DNA from: G965261775 sp965261775
GTDB lineage: Bacteria; Pseudomonadota; Gammaproteobacteria; Eutrophobiales; Eutrophobiaceae
DNA length: 64,000 bases
Assembly: GCA_965261775.1 (NCBI GenBank)
Contig: OZ253477.1
Location: 186,001-250,000, forward strand
Direction of reading: 5' to 3'
The notes beneath the pieces are model-generated. The model worked only from the letters and a program-made list of their open reading frames with translations, was not told the DNA's origin and did not search any database. Position numbers and translations under genes: made by a program. This document shows positions 9,140 to 16,819 of the stretch, in pieces (the first letter of the stretch is position 1; every line of letters begins with the position of its first letter).

Positions 9140-9553
9140 CTAATCACTATCCCTGAGAACTGTTAAGTCCTCTAATATTTTTTTAGCTTTCTTCAGGTGA
9201 GAACTGGTGAGCTTTAAATTATCAGGAGTTGTAAAGCTTATTCCTCCATAATTATCTACATAAATTATCTGATCATCAGGAAAGACAATTTTTGCCCTTA
9301 GCATATCCGCCTCAAAATCCCCAGGTGCTGCCTTGTTAATCATACTCAAAAACTTCTTAAAGTTACGATCATCAAGATCAACTTCTCCATACCGAGAGTA
9401 AGAGGACTCGATATTCTCTACAGTCATCGGGATATAGGTTTCAACACCTATAGGGACATAATATATTTTTACTTGATCTACCATTTCTTTTTTCGCCAAA
9501 CACGACGATGTAACCAAAACCAACATCATCAAAAATAAAATTCTTTTCATCAT
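9140..9553 (-). CDS. Putative immunity lipoprotein of the metallopeptidase-like tip (cassette K)
   Basis: 137 residues. The N-terminus is a lipoprotein signal, MMKRILFLMMLVLVTSSCLAKK, with lipobox TSSC around residue 18, so the mature protein should be anchored in the envelope facing the periplasm. The rest is a small mixed alpha/beta domain (YYVPIGVETYIPMTVENIES; FPDDQIIYVDNYGGISF) that I do not recognise. The ATG overlaps the stop of the toxin-tip frame (TAGATG), the usual coupling of tip and immunity gene in Rhs cassettes. The second copy at 24243 has lost its signal by frameshift, so this is the better candidate for a working gene. Confidence 0.7.
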   Translation of the reverse strand: MMKRILFLMMLVLVTSSCLAKKEMVDQVKIYYVPIGVETYIPMTVENIESSYSRYGEVDLDDRNFKKFLSMINKAAPGDFEADMLRAKIVFPDDQIIYVDNYGGISFTTPDNLKLTSSHLKKAKKILEDLTVLRDSD

Positions 9554-10020
9554 CTAATACCTAGTTTGACTGGGTTGACCAAGCGCATTCATTATTGGAT
9601 TCTCATTCTGTAAAACGTTATTCATTCTTGCAGGTCCATCATCGGCGATTCCGAATACAGCATAACCAAGCTCATGAGCCATAATTCGTTGAGTAGATGC
9701 AGATGCCGCGATGGGGGTAGCAGTAGATTGAATCGTTGGATGAAAATCAGGGTCTACATAAATAGCATCCCACCCAAGTATGCATATGCATTGTTAGTAA
9801 CTGTCAAATCAATAACAAAATCTTTACGGAAAAACAAAAAAGCTCGGCGAGATTCCAATTCCGTGAGCATTTGAGCACCTCGCGGCGTTCCAAATACATC
9901 CCGCAACATAGTTAGATAGTAAATAAAAATACCCTTGTCAAGTATCATCTTTAAAAATATTAAAGGCGCTTTATTCATTTCGAATTGAGCCTGATTTGCC
10001 CTGAATGTGAAATGCTTCAC
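9554..10020 (-). pseudogene. Metallopeptidase-like Rhs toxin tip (cassette K), frameshifted
   Basis: Frame 1 reads MILDKGIFIYYLTMLRDVFG through TNNAYAYLGG and is then shifted by one missing base near 9775. The next frame continues with DAIYVDPDFHPTIQST and QRIMAHELGYAVFGIADDG and ends at TAG 9556. In the other copy (24658-25054) the second motif is HELGHAVFGIADDG, a classic HExxH zinc-protease motif; here the second His is Tyr. The tip is therefore probably dead twice over. The Rhs core that should precede it is absent; upstream DNA is unrelated. Confidence 0.6.
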
Positions 10021-10167
10021 ACCTTATTCAGGCGGGGCAGATGTGCCTCTGTGGCTTTTCCCGGAGCACGGACGACATCGGTGCCCCCGGTGACCGTCCC
10101 GGACGGCCACTATCGCCGCGTCCACCCGATAGCCGTATTCTGTGGCTCCTGGCGCGTCACGGCAAAA

Positions 10168-10195
10168 AAGCCCGTCCAGACGACCGGGCGGGTTG
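10168..10195 (-). terminator. Rho-independent terminator downstream of the CHC2 fragment
   Basis: On the minus strand a GC-rich hairpin GCCCGGTCGTCTGGACGGGC is followed directly by TTTTTT. It lies just after the stop of the broken CHC2 zinc-finger gene. Confidence 0.6.
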
Positions 10196-10199
10196 GCGC

Positions 10200-10460
10200 T
10201 TAAAGGTCTCGGTTAGTGCCGGGCAGAATTTCGACCGCATGCCGGAAACTCACCCGCCCCCACTCTCACCGCAGGCACCCAGGCAGTGCCACAGGTTTTT
10301 ATCCGGGGACCAGGCTCGGTTCGTGGTCGTCGTGAAACGGGCACAGACCGGGATAGTCCTTGCCGTGTTTCTTCAACTTGATGCCAGAGGATTCCACCAG
10401 GCGCACCAGCGAGACTTTGCTTTTTAATCGATCCAGCTCGTTGTCCGGGATTTGCACCAT
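10200..10460 (-). pseudogene. CHC2 zinc-finger (DnaG-type primase N-terminal domain) gene remnant
   Basis: From the ATG at 10460, preceded by GGGAGG, the reverse strand reads MVQIPDNELDRLKSKVSLVR, then ELKKHGKD-like KLKKHGKDYPGLCPFHDDHE. A one-base shift follows, then SPDKNLWHCLGACGESGGG in another frame, and finally FRHAVEILPG in a third. Together they give the CHC2 primase zinc ribbon (C-x2-H ... C-x3-C) that binds single-stranded DNA. Such stand-alone domains are common in mobile elements. Two frameshifts and the lack of a following TOPRIM domain make it a remnant. It carries its own terminator. Confidence 0.7.
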
Positions 10461-10598
10461 AAAAAGTATCCTCCCAGATTGAGGTCAACAGTCTATTGTG
10501 ATACTTTTAGCATAATCATACAGCATCTACGCAAGCAGTCTTATCAGACCCAGGGGTACACTAATGGCACTTAAAACCTGATACTGGATAGGTTGGAT

Positions 10599-10931
10599 AT
10601 GAGTTTTCTGGAACGTGTCGCCACACTACACAAACAAAAAAGCTGGATTCAGCAACAGCTTGCCGAACAGGTGGGCATTCGGGTTTTACAGATTCGGCGC
10701 TATGAGAGCGTCGCATCCCGGCCCGCGCTGGACGCTGTCCGCCGTCTGGCACGGGCTCTTGGCACAATAACTGATGAACTGATTTTTGATAAAGACGAAC
10801 GCGGACCGGATGATGATCTGCAGCTCCAATTTGAAGCCCTGACCCGAACCACACTGGAAGAGAAGAAGATTGCCAGGATGGTACTGGAAAGCCTGATTCT
10901 CAAACACGATGCGAACCGCTTCCTGGAATGA
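10599..10931 (+). CDS. Xre/HTH_3-type DNA-binding regulator upstream of BrnTA
   Basis: 110 residues from the ATG at 10599 (a TTG at 10593 is in frame). An HTH of the Xre type covers residues ~5-60: SWIQQQLAEQVGIRVLQIRR, then RRLARALGTITDELIF. A C-terminal helix follows, rich in charged residues. Its stop overlaps the brnT start (ATGA), making a three-gene operon with the BrnT-BrnA pair. It probably represses the operon; this is inference from position. The recognition helix has IRVLQIRRYE in place of the usual SxxxIxxWE. Confidence 0.8.
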   Translation: MSFLERVATLHKQKSWIQQQLAEQVGIRVLQIRRYESVASRPALDAVRRLARALGTITDELIFDKDERGPDDDLQLQFEALTRTTLEEKKIARMVLESLILKHDANRFLE

Positions 10932-11236
10932 CAACCGTTTTTGATTATCACTTTGAATGGGATGCAACCAAGGCCGCCAACAACCAACGTAAGCATGGGA
11001 TCAGTTTTGAACTGGCGGCAACGGTGTTTCGTGATCCGTTGATGGTATCCATACCGGATGATGAACACAGCGAGACAGAGGAACGCTGGACCACAATGGG
11101 CCAGGCAGAGAACAGCACATTATTACTGGTCGTCCATACTTATCTGGAGATCAGCAGTAACGCAGCCAATGTACGGATGATTTCCGCACGGTCAGCGACT
11201 AAACATGAACAACAGCAATATGAGGCAGAGCTATGA
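10928..11236 (+). CDS. brnT: BrnT-family RNase toxin (type II toxin-antitoxin)
   Basis: 102 residues matching the BrnT (DUF497) pattern: FEWDATKAANNQRKHGISFE, FRDPLMVSIPDDEHSETEER, and the C-terminal VRMISARSATKHEQQQYEAE. BrnT is a RelE-like fold RNase that slows translation and is neutralised by BrnA. The conserved RKHG, EER and RMISAR residues are all present. It overlaps the Xre gene upstream and brnA downstream by ATGA, so the three are translationally coupled. A short insertion (LEISSNAAN) precedes the conserved RMISAR strand. Confidence 0.85.
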   Translation: MTTVFDYHFEWDATKAANNQRKHGISFELAATVFRDPLMVSIPDDEHSETEERWTTMGQAENSTLLLVVHTYLEISSNAANVRMISARSATKHEQQQYEAEL

Positions 11237-11433
11237 AACAGGAATATGACTTTTCAAAAGGCGAACGCGGGAAGTTTTACCGCGAAAATGCCAGATTAAA
11301 TCTGCCGGTTTATCTGGATGAAGAGGTACAGAGCTATTTGCAGGAACGGGCTAAATCAAAGGGCGTGGAAGTTTCCAGGCTAGTTAATGAGATGCTCAGG
11401 CAAGATATCAAGTTGATTGAGTCGGTGAAGTAA
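11233..11433 (+). CDS. brnA: BrnA-like antitoxin
   Basis: 66 residues: MKQEYDFSKGERGKFYRENA, LNLPVYLDEEVQSYLQERAK, then VSRLVNEMLRQDIKLIE. The YDFSKGxRGKFY opening and the ribbon-helix-helix stretch after LPVYLDEEV are typical of BrnA antitoxins, which bind BrnT and the operon promoter. The start overlaps the brnT stop. This is the last gene of the operon; a GC hairpin with a T-run lies about 220 bp further on. Confidence 0.85.
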   Translation: MKQEYDFSKGERGKFYRENARLNLPVYLDEEVQSYLQERAKSKGVEVSRLVNEMLRQDIKLIESVK

Positions 11434-11864
11434 TTTGATTGATGCTCAATGAAGCTCTGGTAGCATTTGCTCCAATGCCTTGATGACATCGGCCTTGGGA
11501 ATCACCACAACATTGGATTCAAAGCCACGTCGGCGAGATTTGGGGTCAGGATATTTGTGTGTGCTCTGGTCAAGGAGGCTCGGGCGTTGGTGTTGGCGTC
11601 CTGGTCTACCAGGGGGTGAAGACGGGATAAATCACCCTAACGAACTGAATGACTTGCCCCCACTTTGGCGGGGCTTTTTGATTCAGGGGGGCTGGTTTTT
11701 ACTCTGGCTCCAAATATCCTCGGAGTTGGACAATTTCCTGGGTAGTGTAAATTTTAGTGTGTCTGAAGAGTAAGGCATGCAGGATTAGATTTGTCTAGAA
11801 TCTAACCCGGCCGAAAAGGCTGAAGGAGACCTACATGCCCGGATTGCAAGCGTACCAAACATTA
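11434..11864. other. Gene-free stretch, possible end of an IS element
   Basis: No convincing gene. It holds a plus-strand hairpin with a T-run at 11656-11679. Further on is a stretch at ~11735-11850 (tgtaaattttagtgtgtctgaag, then a leader ending AAGGAGACC-TAC-ATG) that resembles the left end and ribosome site of an IS256-type element. The frame after that ATG closes after 11 codons, so at most an end fragment is left. Confidence 0.3.
11656..11679 (+). terminator. Hairpin with T-run
   Basis: GCCCC-cactttggc-GGGGC followed by TTTTT. It is the first good terminator downstream of brnA on the plus strand, about 220 bp past its stop. Confidence 0.55.
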
Positions 11865-12176
11865 CTATAAAGATACGATCCATACACTGATTGTCGAACA
11901 TCTTTTTATCAATTTGAACGGCAGTCTTTCTTCACCTAATGAATTTCCTGCATTGGCGCTAATTTCTTTATTTAAACATTCTGCCTTTACAAACCCCCAC
12001 CATTCATATCTTAAAAACTGATCATCTTCAATATTAACGGTTAAAAAATCAAAACCACCACACTTACTATCACCGGTAATAGCTTTTACTTTTAAATTCA
12101 GTCCTTCTAGATTTTTTGCGCTAATAAAACTTGCTGGCGCTTACTTTTCTGATCTGTTTCAATGAAAAGAATGTAT
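11865..12176 (-). pseudogene. Immunity-like gene remnant of cassette I
   Basis: Directly after the tip stop (TAG 12179-12177) the reverse strand reads RYILFIETDQKSKRQQVLLA in one frame. After a shift of one base it continues as NLEGLNLKVKAITGDSKCGG, FDFLTVNIEDDQFLRYEWWG and finally RLPFKLIKRCSTISVW, ending at 11865. Position right behind a toxin tip is the only reason to call it immunity-like; I do not recognise the fold. No standard start codon remains, so it is probably dead. Confidence 0.5.
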
Positions 12177-12692
12177 CTATGACGTGAAACCGCCGGTTGA
12201 CCGTATCAAGCCATTAACATAACTATTGGAGTTGTAACTATCTGCAATCCCGGGAAATAGATCGTAATCTACACAATGCACAATAAATTGCATCGGTATT
12301 TCTCAATGTTTGAAAATATTGCTGTGGCGTTACCCCCTCTGGTGGAGAAACAACGTCAACAGTAAAGTTATTTGCAGGAGCATCAGAAGCACGGTTTATA
12401 TCACTAACAAGCAATCCATCTTCCGCCCCCGCGCTTAGTGTTACCGGATTTCCATTTGCACCAGTATATTCAATTGCTAGATGAATTAGCCCAACCTTAC
12501 CTACTTCTATGACCAGTTACATAAACCTGACCCTCTTGTCTTTGGGCTTGTCGGGCAGCAGTATTTGCTACTCGTCCGAACGTATAAGCAAATGCGCCTG
12601 TGTTTGCCCCATTTTCAAACTTGTCCCCGCCAAAACTTCTATATATTTCCGGGCTGGCAAACCCGATACCTAAATCCTGTCCCTGATTCCCC
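12177..12692 (-). pseudogene. Rhs toxin tip (cassette I), broken
   Basis: Begins after a run of 15 A (12693-12707) with the pre-toxin motif SFGGDKFENGANTGAFAYTF and ARQAQRQEGQVYVTGHRSR, then stops. Two frames further on the tip continues: VGLIHLAIEYTGANGNPVTL, SPPEGVTPQQYFQTLRNTDA, and after another shift DYDLFPGIADSYNSNSYVNG, LIRSTGGFTS. The final N-S-N-S-Y-V-x-G-L-I pattern, with an upstream His, recurs in Rhs and CDI tips that I believe have a papain-like fold, but I cannot assign an activity. At least two frameshifts. Confidence 0.55.
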
Positions 12693-12764
12693 AAAAAAAA
12701 AAAAAAACGGCAGCCAATCTGCTTGAGAGATTTCCGTATAATGTTGACGTATGGAGGTTTCAAG

Positions 12765-12905
12765 ATGAAAGGGAACGCTACCCCCCGCTACGGTTATCTG
12801 CTGTTATATGGGCTACTCAAGGCGGAAGGACTGGTACAGAACCGTAAACGGACTTATCGTTTGTATGCTGAACCTGGTATGCGAGTTAGGGCGAAGAAGG
12901 GCTAA
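12765..12905 (+). pseudogene. IS3-family transposase (OrfB) fragment
   Basis: About 46 codons: NATPRYGYLLLYGLLKAEGL, then VQNRKRTYRLYAEPGMRVRA. This matches the IS3 OrfB helix-turn-helix region just before the DDE core (YGYRRIHxLLxxEGxxVNHKRVYRLYxEEGLxxR). The catalytic part is missing; the frame ends at TAA 12905. It separates cassettes I and H. Confidence 0.65.
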
Positions 12906-13311
12906 CAGGCTTCATTTTAATATTCATTTCTGTCTTTAAGTATTTAGTAACTGCCTCAGCCAATGCCTTAACCTCCTGTAGAGAAAAGCTCTCATTAGAA
13001 AGCAAACCTAATGTCAGAACAGTTCCAGTACCTACATTACTGACCCACAATATAGGTTTATCTTTATTATTTTTGTAAAAAGAAATATACAAAGCATCCT
13101 TGTCCTGAGTAAGAGTTTTCATCTGAGTACGATCTTTTTCAAAAACACGAAAGTTTCGATCCTCTGCCAGCCTTTTCATATACATGTCGAGTGAACTCAC
13201 CAACGATGGATCAAATTTACCTTCAAAGTAATAATCCGGTTCTTGATAAGTACTTCCGCCACATGAGAATAAGAAAAACGAACCAAGTATTAATGCTATT
13301 TTCTTCATCAT
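12886..13311 (-). CDS. Putative immunity lipoprotein (cassette H)
   Basis: 141 residues with lipoprotein signal MMKKIALILGSFFLFSCGGS (lipobox LFSC at ~17). The mature part is acidic to neutral and mixed alpha/beta (FDPSLVSSLDMYMKRLAEDR; ALYISFYKNNKDKPILWVSN) with a Pro-rich tail. I do not recognise the family. The ATG overlaps the tip stop (TAATGATG), the tip-immunity coupling seen throughout this array. The reading frame is intact although its toxin is broken. The 3' end overlaps the IS3 scrap by 20 bp. Confidence 0.7.
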   Translation of the reverse strand: MMKKIALILGSFFLFSCGGSTYQEPDYYFEGKFDPSLVSSLDMYMKRLAEDRNFRVFEKDRTQMKTLTQDKDALYISFYKNNKDKPILWVSNVGTGTVLTLGLLSNESFSLQEVKALAEAVTKYLKTEMNIKMKPVSPSSP

Positions 13312-13834
13312 TAAAACCCGTATTCTCTGACGACCGAAGAAACTCCTAGCCTAAACAACCTAATGCCAATCCAATTATTAAATCCAGGATTACTTCCTGT
13401 ACCAACCCCAATAAGATCGTAATACAAATTACCGTTTTCAAAATGAACACGATGAGTAACCGTCCCAGGATAAAAACGGTGTCCTTGTTCGGCAATATTA
13501 ACACTTGTTCTCGTAGTGAGATTTTGGGTATGTGTTATTGGATCTCCCTTCAAAAAAGGAACTGGTTTTAACAAGTGGGGCCCCGCTCTGAGGTCATCAT
13601 CGGTAAATGGAATATCATTTTGATTTACGTGTCCATAGACACTATCTGCATACTCAGTATTACATAAAGAAGATGAAGTGCTACATATTAATCCACGAAT
13701 TCTATACTCGTGTGCACCCGTTTCACCATCCACTGAGCTTGTTTTAGTCACACGCCCGCCGTCCTATGATGAACCGCATTATTAAACAGTCTGCCAAACG
13801 CCCCCGTAACCGCCCCATTTTTAAAGTTTCCGCC
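13311..13834 (-). pseudogene. Rhs toxin tip (cassette H), related to cassette F tip
   Basis: Starts with a shortened pre-toxin motif GGNFKNGAVTGAFGRLFNNA, stops at ~13757 after a one-base shift, then is open to 13311: HEYRIRGLICSTSSSLCNTE, RFYPGTVTHRVHFENGNLYY and IGVGTGSNPGFNNWIGIRLF. The layout (GxIC...SxC, then H-R-x-x-PG-x-V-x-R-x-V, then G-x-G-x-G) is shared with the tip at 16816-17400, so the two belong to one toxin family with different sequences. Two cysteines near the N-terminus are conserved. Activity unknown. Confidence 0.6.
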
Positions 13835-13879
13835 TTTTGTCTATTAAGCATCAATCCACCATCCCTTGGCATTACGCCA

Positions 13880-14286
13880 TCAAACCCTGGCTTTATATTC
13901 TTCATCTTGAATTTCATAGGAAGGAAAACCCTGTATGTTAGGTAGAAAGTACCCGTTTACTAATTCATCAAGAAAATACTTTCTATCCTCGCATTTATCT
14001 ACGTAGTACATAACAAAATACTTAGAATCGCGCGTCGTATGTCCCGCGAACAGAGGGAAGTCTCCCGACACAATCACCTTATTTATCTGTTCGCTTACAG
14101 CTCGTAAAACGGATTTCTTTTGCACGTAATCGGCGTTTGTGGAACATGGAAACTTAGATGTGGTCCTCCGCCACTTTGCCTAGTAACAGCATGACCAACG
14201 AATGCAGGCTCAGATTTTCCAAATGCATTTAGCGGAACAAGATTAGGAAAAAGCTTGCCGTTCGCATCATAAAGCTGATAATCCAC
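13880..14286 (-). pseudogene. Orphan immunity-like gene, frameshifted
   Basis: The ATG at 14286 lies 6 bp after the stop of the cassette G immunity gene. Frame 1 reads MDYQLYDANGKLFPNLVPLN and FGKSEPAFVGHAVTRQSGGG. A one-base shift near 14140 leads to DYVQKKSVLRAVSEQINKVI, FAGHTTRDSKYFVMYYVDKC and GFPSYEIQDEEYKARV. After this stop (13880) the frame stays open for WRNAKGWWIDA. The whole would be ~135-150 residues without a signal peptide. I do not recognise it. No toxin tip is attached, so it is an orphan immunity candidate. Confidence 0.5.
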
Positions 14287-14292
14287 ATTTTA

Positions 14293-14832
14293 TCAAACAC
14301 TCATTTTTTTGTCGAACCAATCACTGCGCCGCTCTTTGCGGTATTCTGTTTTTAATAACACCTCAATTTTTTCCTTATAAAATTCAGTTTCTGTTTTATA
14401 AATAACAACTGTCGCTTTCATCGTGTAGTTTTGATATTCATATTCTTTTTTCGTCAACGGGCCAAGTGACACTCTTATTTGCTTTTTTTCTCCAAAAACT
14501 TTCACTGTTTCGCTTTGTATACTTTTAAGGGTATGGAGAGTGCTTGTATTTTCTCCGAATAGCTTAATATCCTTAATTACCATCTTTGATAATTCATCAG
14601 AAGAAGTCGAAATATAAGTGAATTGAATATGATAAGGAAAGCCATAATCGGCCATTTTTTTTCCTTCTACTTCATAGCCTTGACCATGAAAGCCAATAGT
14701 ATTTATAGCAAGTACTCCATTATATAAGTCCAATTCAAGAAACTCATATCCATGATAATGTATTTCTCTACAACCAAATAACGTCACAGTAACCGCCCCT
14801 ACTATCATTAGTACTCGCCTATACCAATACAT
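14293..14832 (-). CDS. Putative immunity lipoprotein (cassette G)
   Basis: 179 residues. Signal MYWYRRVLMIVGAVTVTLFG with lipobox TLFGC puts it in the envelope. The mature part is beta-rich (YEFLELDLYNGVLAINTIGF; QIRVSLGPLTKKEYEYQNYT) and very basic at the end. Family not recognised. It starts 24 bp after the stop of the cassette G tip. The frame is clean, unlike the tip before it. Confidence 0.65.
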   Translation of the reverse strand: MYWYRRVLMIVGAVTVTLFGCREIHYHGYEFLELDLYNGVLAINTIGFHGQGYEVEGKKMADYGFPYHIQFTYISTSSDELSKMVIKDIKLFGENTSTLHTLKSIQSETVKVFGEKKQIRVSLGPLTKKEYEYQNYTMKATVVIYKTETEFYKEKIEVLLKTEYRKERRSDWFDKKMSV

Positions 14833-14856
14833 CCAATCTATCCTCTTCTGTTTAGA

Positions 14857-15905
14857 TTAATTTGGAATATTACCATAATTTAAATACGGAATCACATCAT
14901 CAAGGTAATGTGTTATTGGGTTATTACCTCGGTTCAACGTGCTCATATTGATCGAGTCGGCCACATGTGTAAACGTACCATCTCCATTTAGTCTAACGAT
15001 TAACTCATAACGCCCGTAACGATTAGAAAAATTACGTTGGAACCAACTTTCATTAACAGCCACCTTACTCGTAAACTTTATATTATTTTCGTTACCAGGC
15101 CCATTACGATGATAATAATTTTCGCTATCAGATGCTTGCTTAAAACCGAATTCGCCCGCATCGTTTATCCCACTAATCGTTAAATCATTTCTACCATACA
15201 ATCCTATCTCCCTAAGGTACGCATCATTCTCTGCATTACAAGCATAGTGATGTGCTTTTCTACTAGCTTCTAACTCTCGATGATGCCCCACATCATTAAA
15301 CAACCTGGAGAAAGCGCCTGTGCTTGCCCCATTCTTAAACTTGTCCCCGCCGAATATCGAGGGTGTGTCATCCACAACCGAGGCTGTTTTTCTGGCGGTC
15401 TCCCCGGTACTCTGACCCTGACGCGGGGAGCCAAAGAACGAGCCGCCCAGGTTCAGGTAGCCGGCAAGCTCGCCATTACTGACGCCGTCTACAAACGGCC
15501 CTTCACTCGCGCCCACGAATGTCGTCACCGCCGAGAACAGGATTTCGCCCACACCCCCACCATTGGCGGCGGTAAACCCCGCGCTGACCCCCGCCGCACA
15601 GGCCGGTCCCGCAGGCCACAAGCAATATACGCTGCAACGGTCAGGATATTTTGTAACAGACGCTGCGGATTGAAGATGTTTTTCGCCAGGTTGACAATGC
15701 CCTTAAAGATTTTTTTGTCGAAATTAAAAACGGCCTTGAACAGCTTACCAAAAAAGAAACCGGAAGCATCAACATACCCTAGGGGATTATTCAGGACATA
15801 GCTGTAGCGATTGAAGCTCTGGACATTATCCGGCTGCTGGATAAACGGGTCTGCCGACAGGAAACGACCGATGTGCGGGTCATACACCCGCCCGTTCATG
15901 TGCAC
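14857..15905 (-). pseudogene. Rhs core, class 2 linker and toxin tip (cassette G), one frameshift
   Basis: Frame 1 (15905-15525): VHMNGRVYDPHIGRFLSADP, PLGYVDASGFFFGKLFKAVF, to LTVAAYIACG. A one-base loss near 15617 shifts to frame 2 (15621-14857): GVSAGFTAANGGGVGEILFS, then GGDKFKNGASTGAFSRLFND and the tip. The tip is about 120 residues (AHHYACNAENDAYLREIGLY; FKQASDSENYYHRNGPGNEN; RYELIVRLNGDGTFTHVADS; NPITHYLDDVIPYLNYGNIP). I do not recognise its activity. The same linker frameshift is present in cassette J, so the two share a recent ancestor. The tip itself is uninterrupted. Confidence 0.7.
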
Positions 15906-16356
15906 AAGCCCGACATCGTCTTATTTCTATTAAACGTGCTCTGGCCCTGATGATTTTGTACTTTTAAAGAGTGCATTTTCTTTCTAAGATTATCATTCAA
16001 TTCTTTAAATTGTTTCCACCATTTATCAAATTCAATTTGTGAACCGGCAAAATAACCAGACATACGAATGACTACTTCTCCATCTTTTTCTGCCACTTTT
16101 CTTATAACTACGGCTGGGTGTGCAAAATGTTCTAACGAAGTAAAAACATAAATAACAGAACCTCCCTGATCCTCAATAATTATTTGCTGATTAAGTTCGT
16201 ATGGTTCTACACCATCAATAGCTTTGATTTCATCAAAATAAATTTGCCATTGTTCTTTAGTAATTTTAGATGAAGGGAATCTAGGCTTATCATTAGTGTA
16301 TACGACAACCGGAAACGCAATACCAAGGATTAAAAGTATTTTTTTATTAAAGACAT
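15896..16356 (-). pseudogene. Orphan secreted immunity-like gene, fused at its 3' end to Rhs core DNA
   Basis: From the ATG at 16356 the frame is broken after 7 codons in a T7 tract (16339-16345). With one more base it would read MSLIKKILLILGIAFPVVVY, a signal peptide. It continues open as PRFPSSKITKEQWQIYFDEI, DQGGSVIYVFTSLEHFAHPA, VVIRMSGYFAGSQIEFDKWW and ends TFNRNKTMSGLCT at 15896. The last residues are Rhs core DNA read in another frame (gatgtcgggcttgtgcacatgaacggg), which fixes the cassette junction to within ~10 bp of 15918. Not recognised; its toxin is missing. Confidence 0.55.
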
Positions 16357-16369
16357 ATTCAATATGTGA

Positions 16370-16819
16370 TTATTCTTTGCTAGGCTTCACTATGATATAA
16401 AATATTACCCCTCCCAATGCCCCAAAAAACCCAATTAACATAGAGTTAAAGGCTATATTTTTATACCCCGCTACGGTTAATTGCCCATCGACCACTAGCT
16501 GCTCAGACCCAACCGTAAGTGATGTAAACCCAGCATCATTCCAAATAAAAAACAAAATAAAAATTAAACACAATGACAAAAAGCTAGAAAGGATCACCCC
16601 TAAAAAAGTCAGTCTGTTTTTAAAAATAAAAACAAGAAAGATAGGAGCTAGTACTACAAGCATTAAAACATACGCAGTAAAGACAACAAAATAAAAGAAC
16701 GGGATGAATAAATCTACACCCCACGCGATGAATGTATAAATAATACTTGGCAATAACGGCGTTAAAACAATTCCTAAAAATATTCGTTTTAGACCGTATT
16801 GCTCATATCTATTTGTCAC
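16370..16819 (-). CDS. Putative polytopic membrane immunity protein (cassette F)
   Basis: 149 residues with four hydrophobic segments: IFLGIVLTPLLPSIIYTFIA, FFYFVVFTAYVLMLVVLAPI, FLGVILSSFLSLCLIFILFF and SMLIGFFGALGGVIFYIIVK. It starts with GTG, which overlaps the tip stop (GTGA), so it is coupled to the tip at 16816-17400. A membrane immunity protein points to a toxin that attacks the inner membrane or enters through it; this is inference. No family recognised. Confidence 0.65.
   Translation of the reverse strand: MTNRYEQYGLKRIFLGIVLTPLLPSIIYTFIAWGVDLFIPFFYFVVFTAYVLMLVVLAPIFLVFIFKNRLTFLGVILSSFLSLCLIFILFFIWNDAGFTSLTVGSEQLVVDGQLTVAGYKNIAFNSMLIGFFGALGGVIFYIIVKPSKE

Larger units (their letters stand above)
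8745..9985. repeat. Segmental duplication, left copy
   Basis: About 1.2 kb containing the end of an Rhs core piece, a SymE-like gene, a hairpin, a lipoprotein immunity gene and a metallopeptidase-like toxin tip. It is nearly identical to 23850-25085, with scattered substitutions and single-base indels. Homology stops near 9985, just upstream of the tip. Confidence 0.85.

Noticed and set aside
10041..10427. 128-codon plus-strand frame
   Set aside because: It is antisense to the CHC2 remnant and its terminator; the composition (Pro/Arg-rich) is typical of a shadow frame.
12693..12707. Run of 15 A as a regulatory or phase-variable tract
   Set aside because: It lies at the border between an IS3 scrap and a broken tip, with no intact frame on either side to be switched; more likely an insertion scar.
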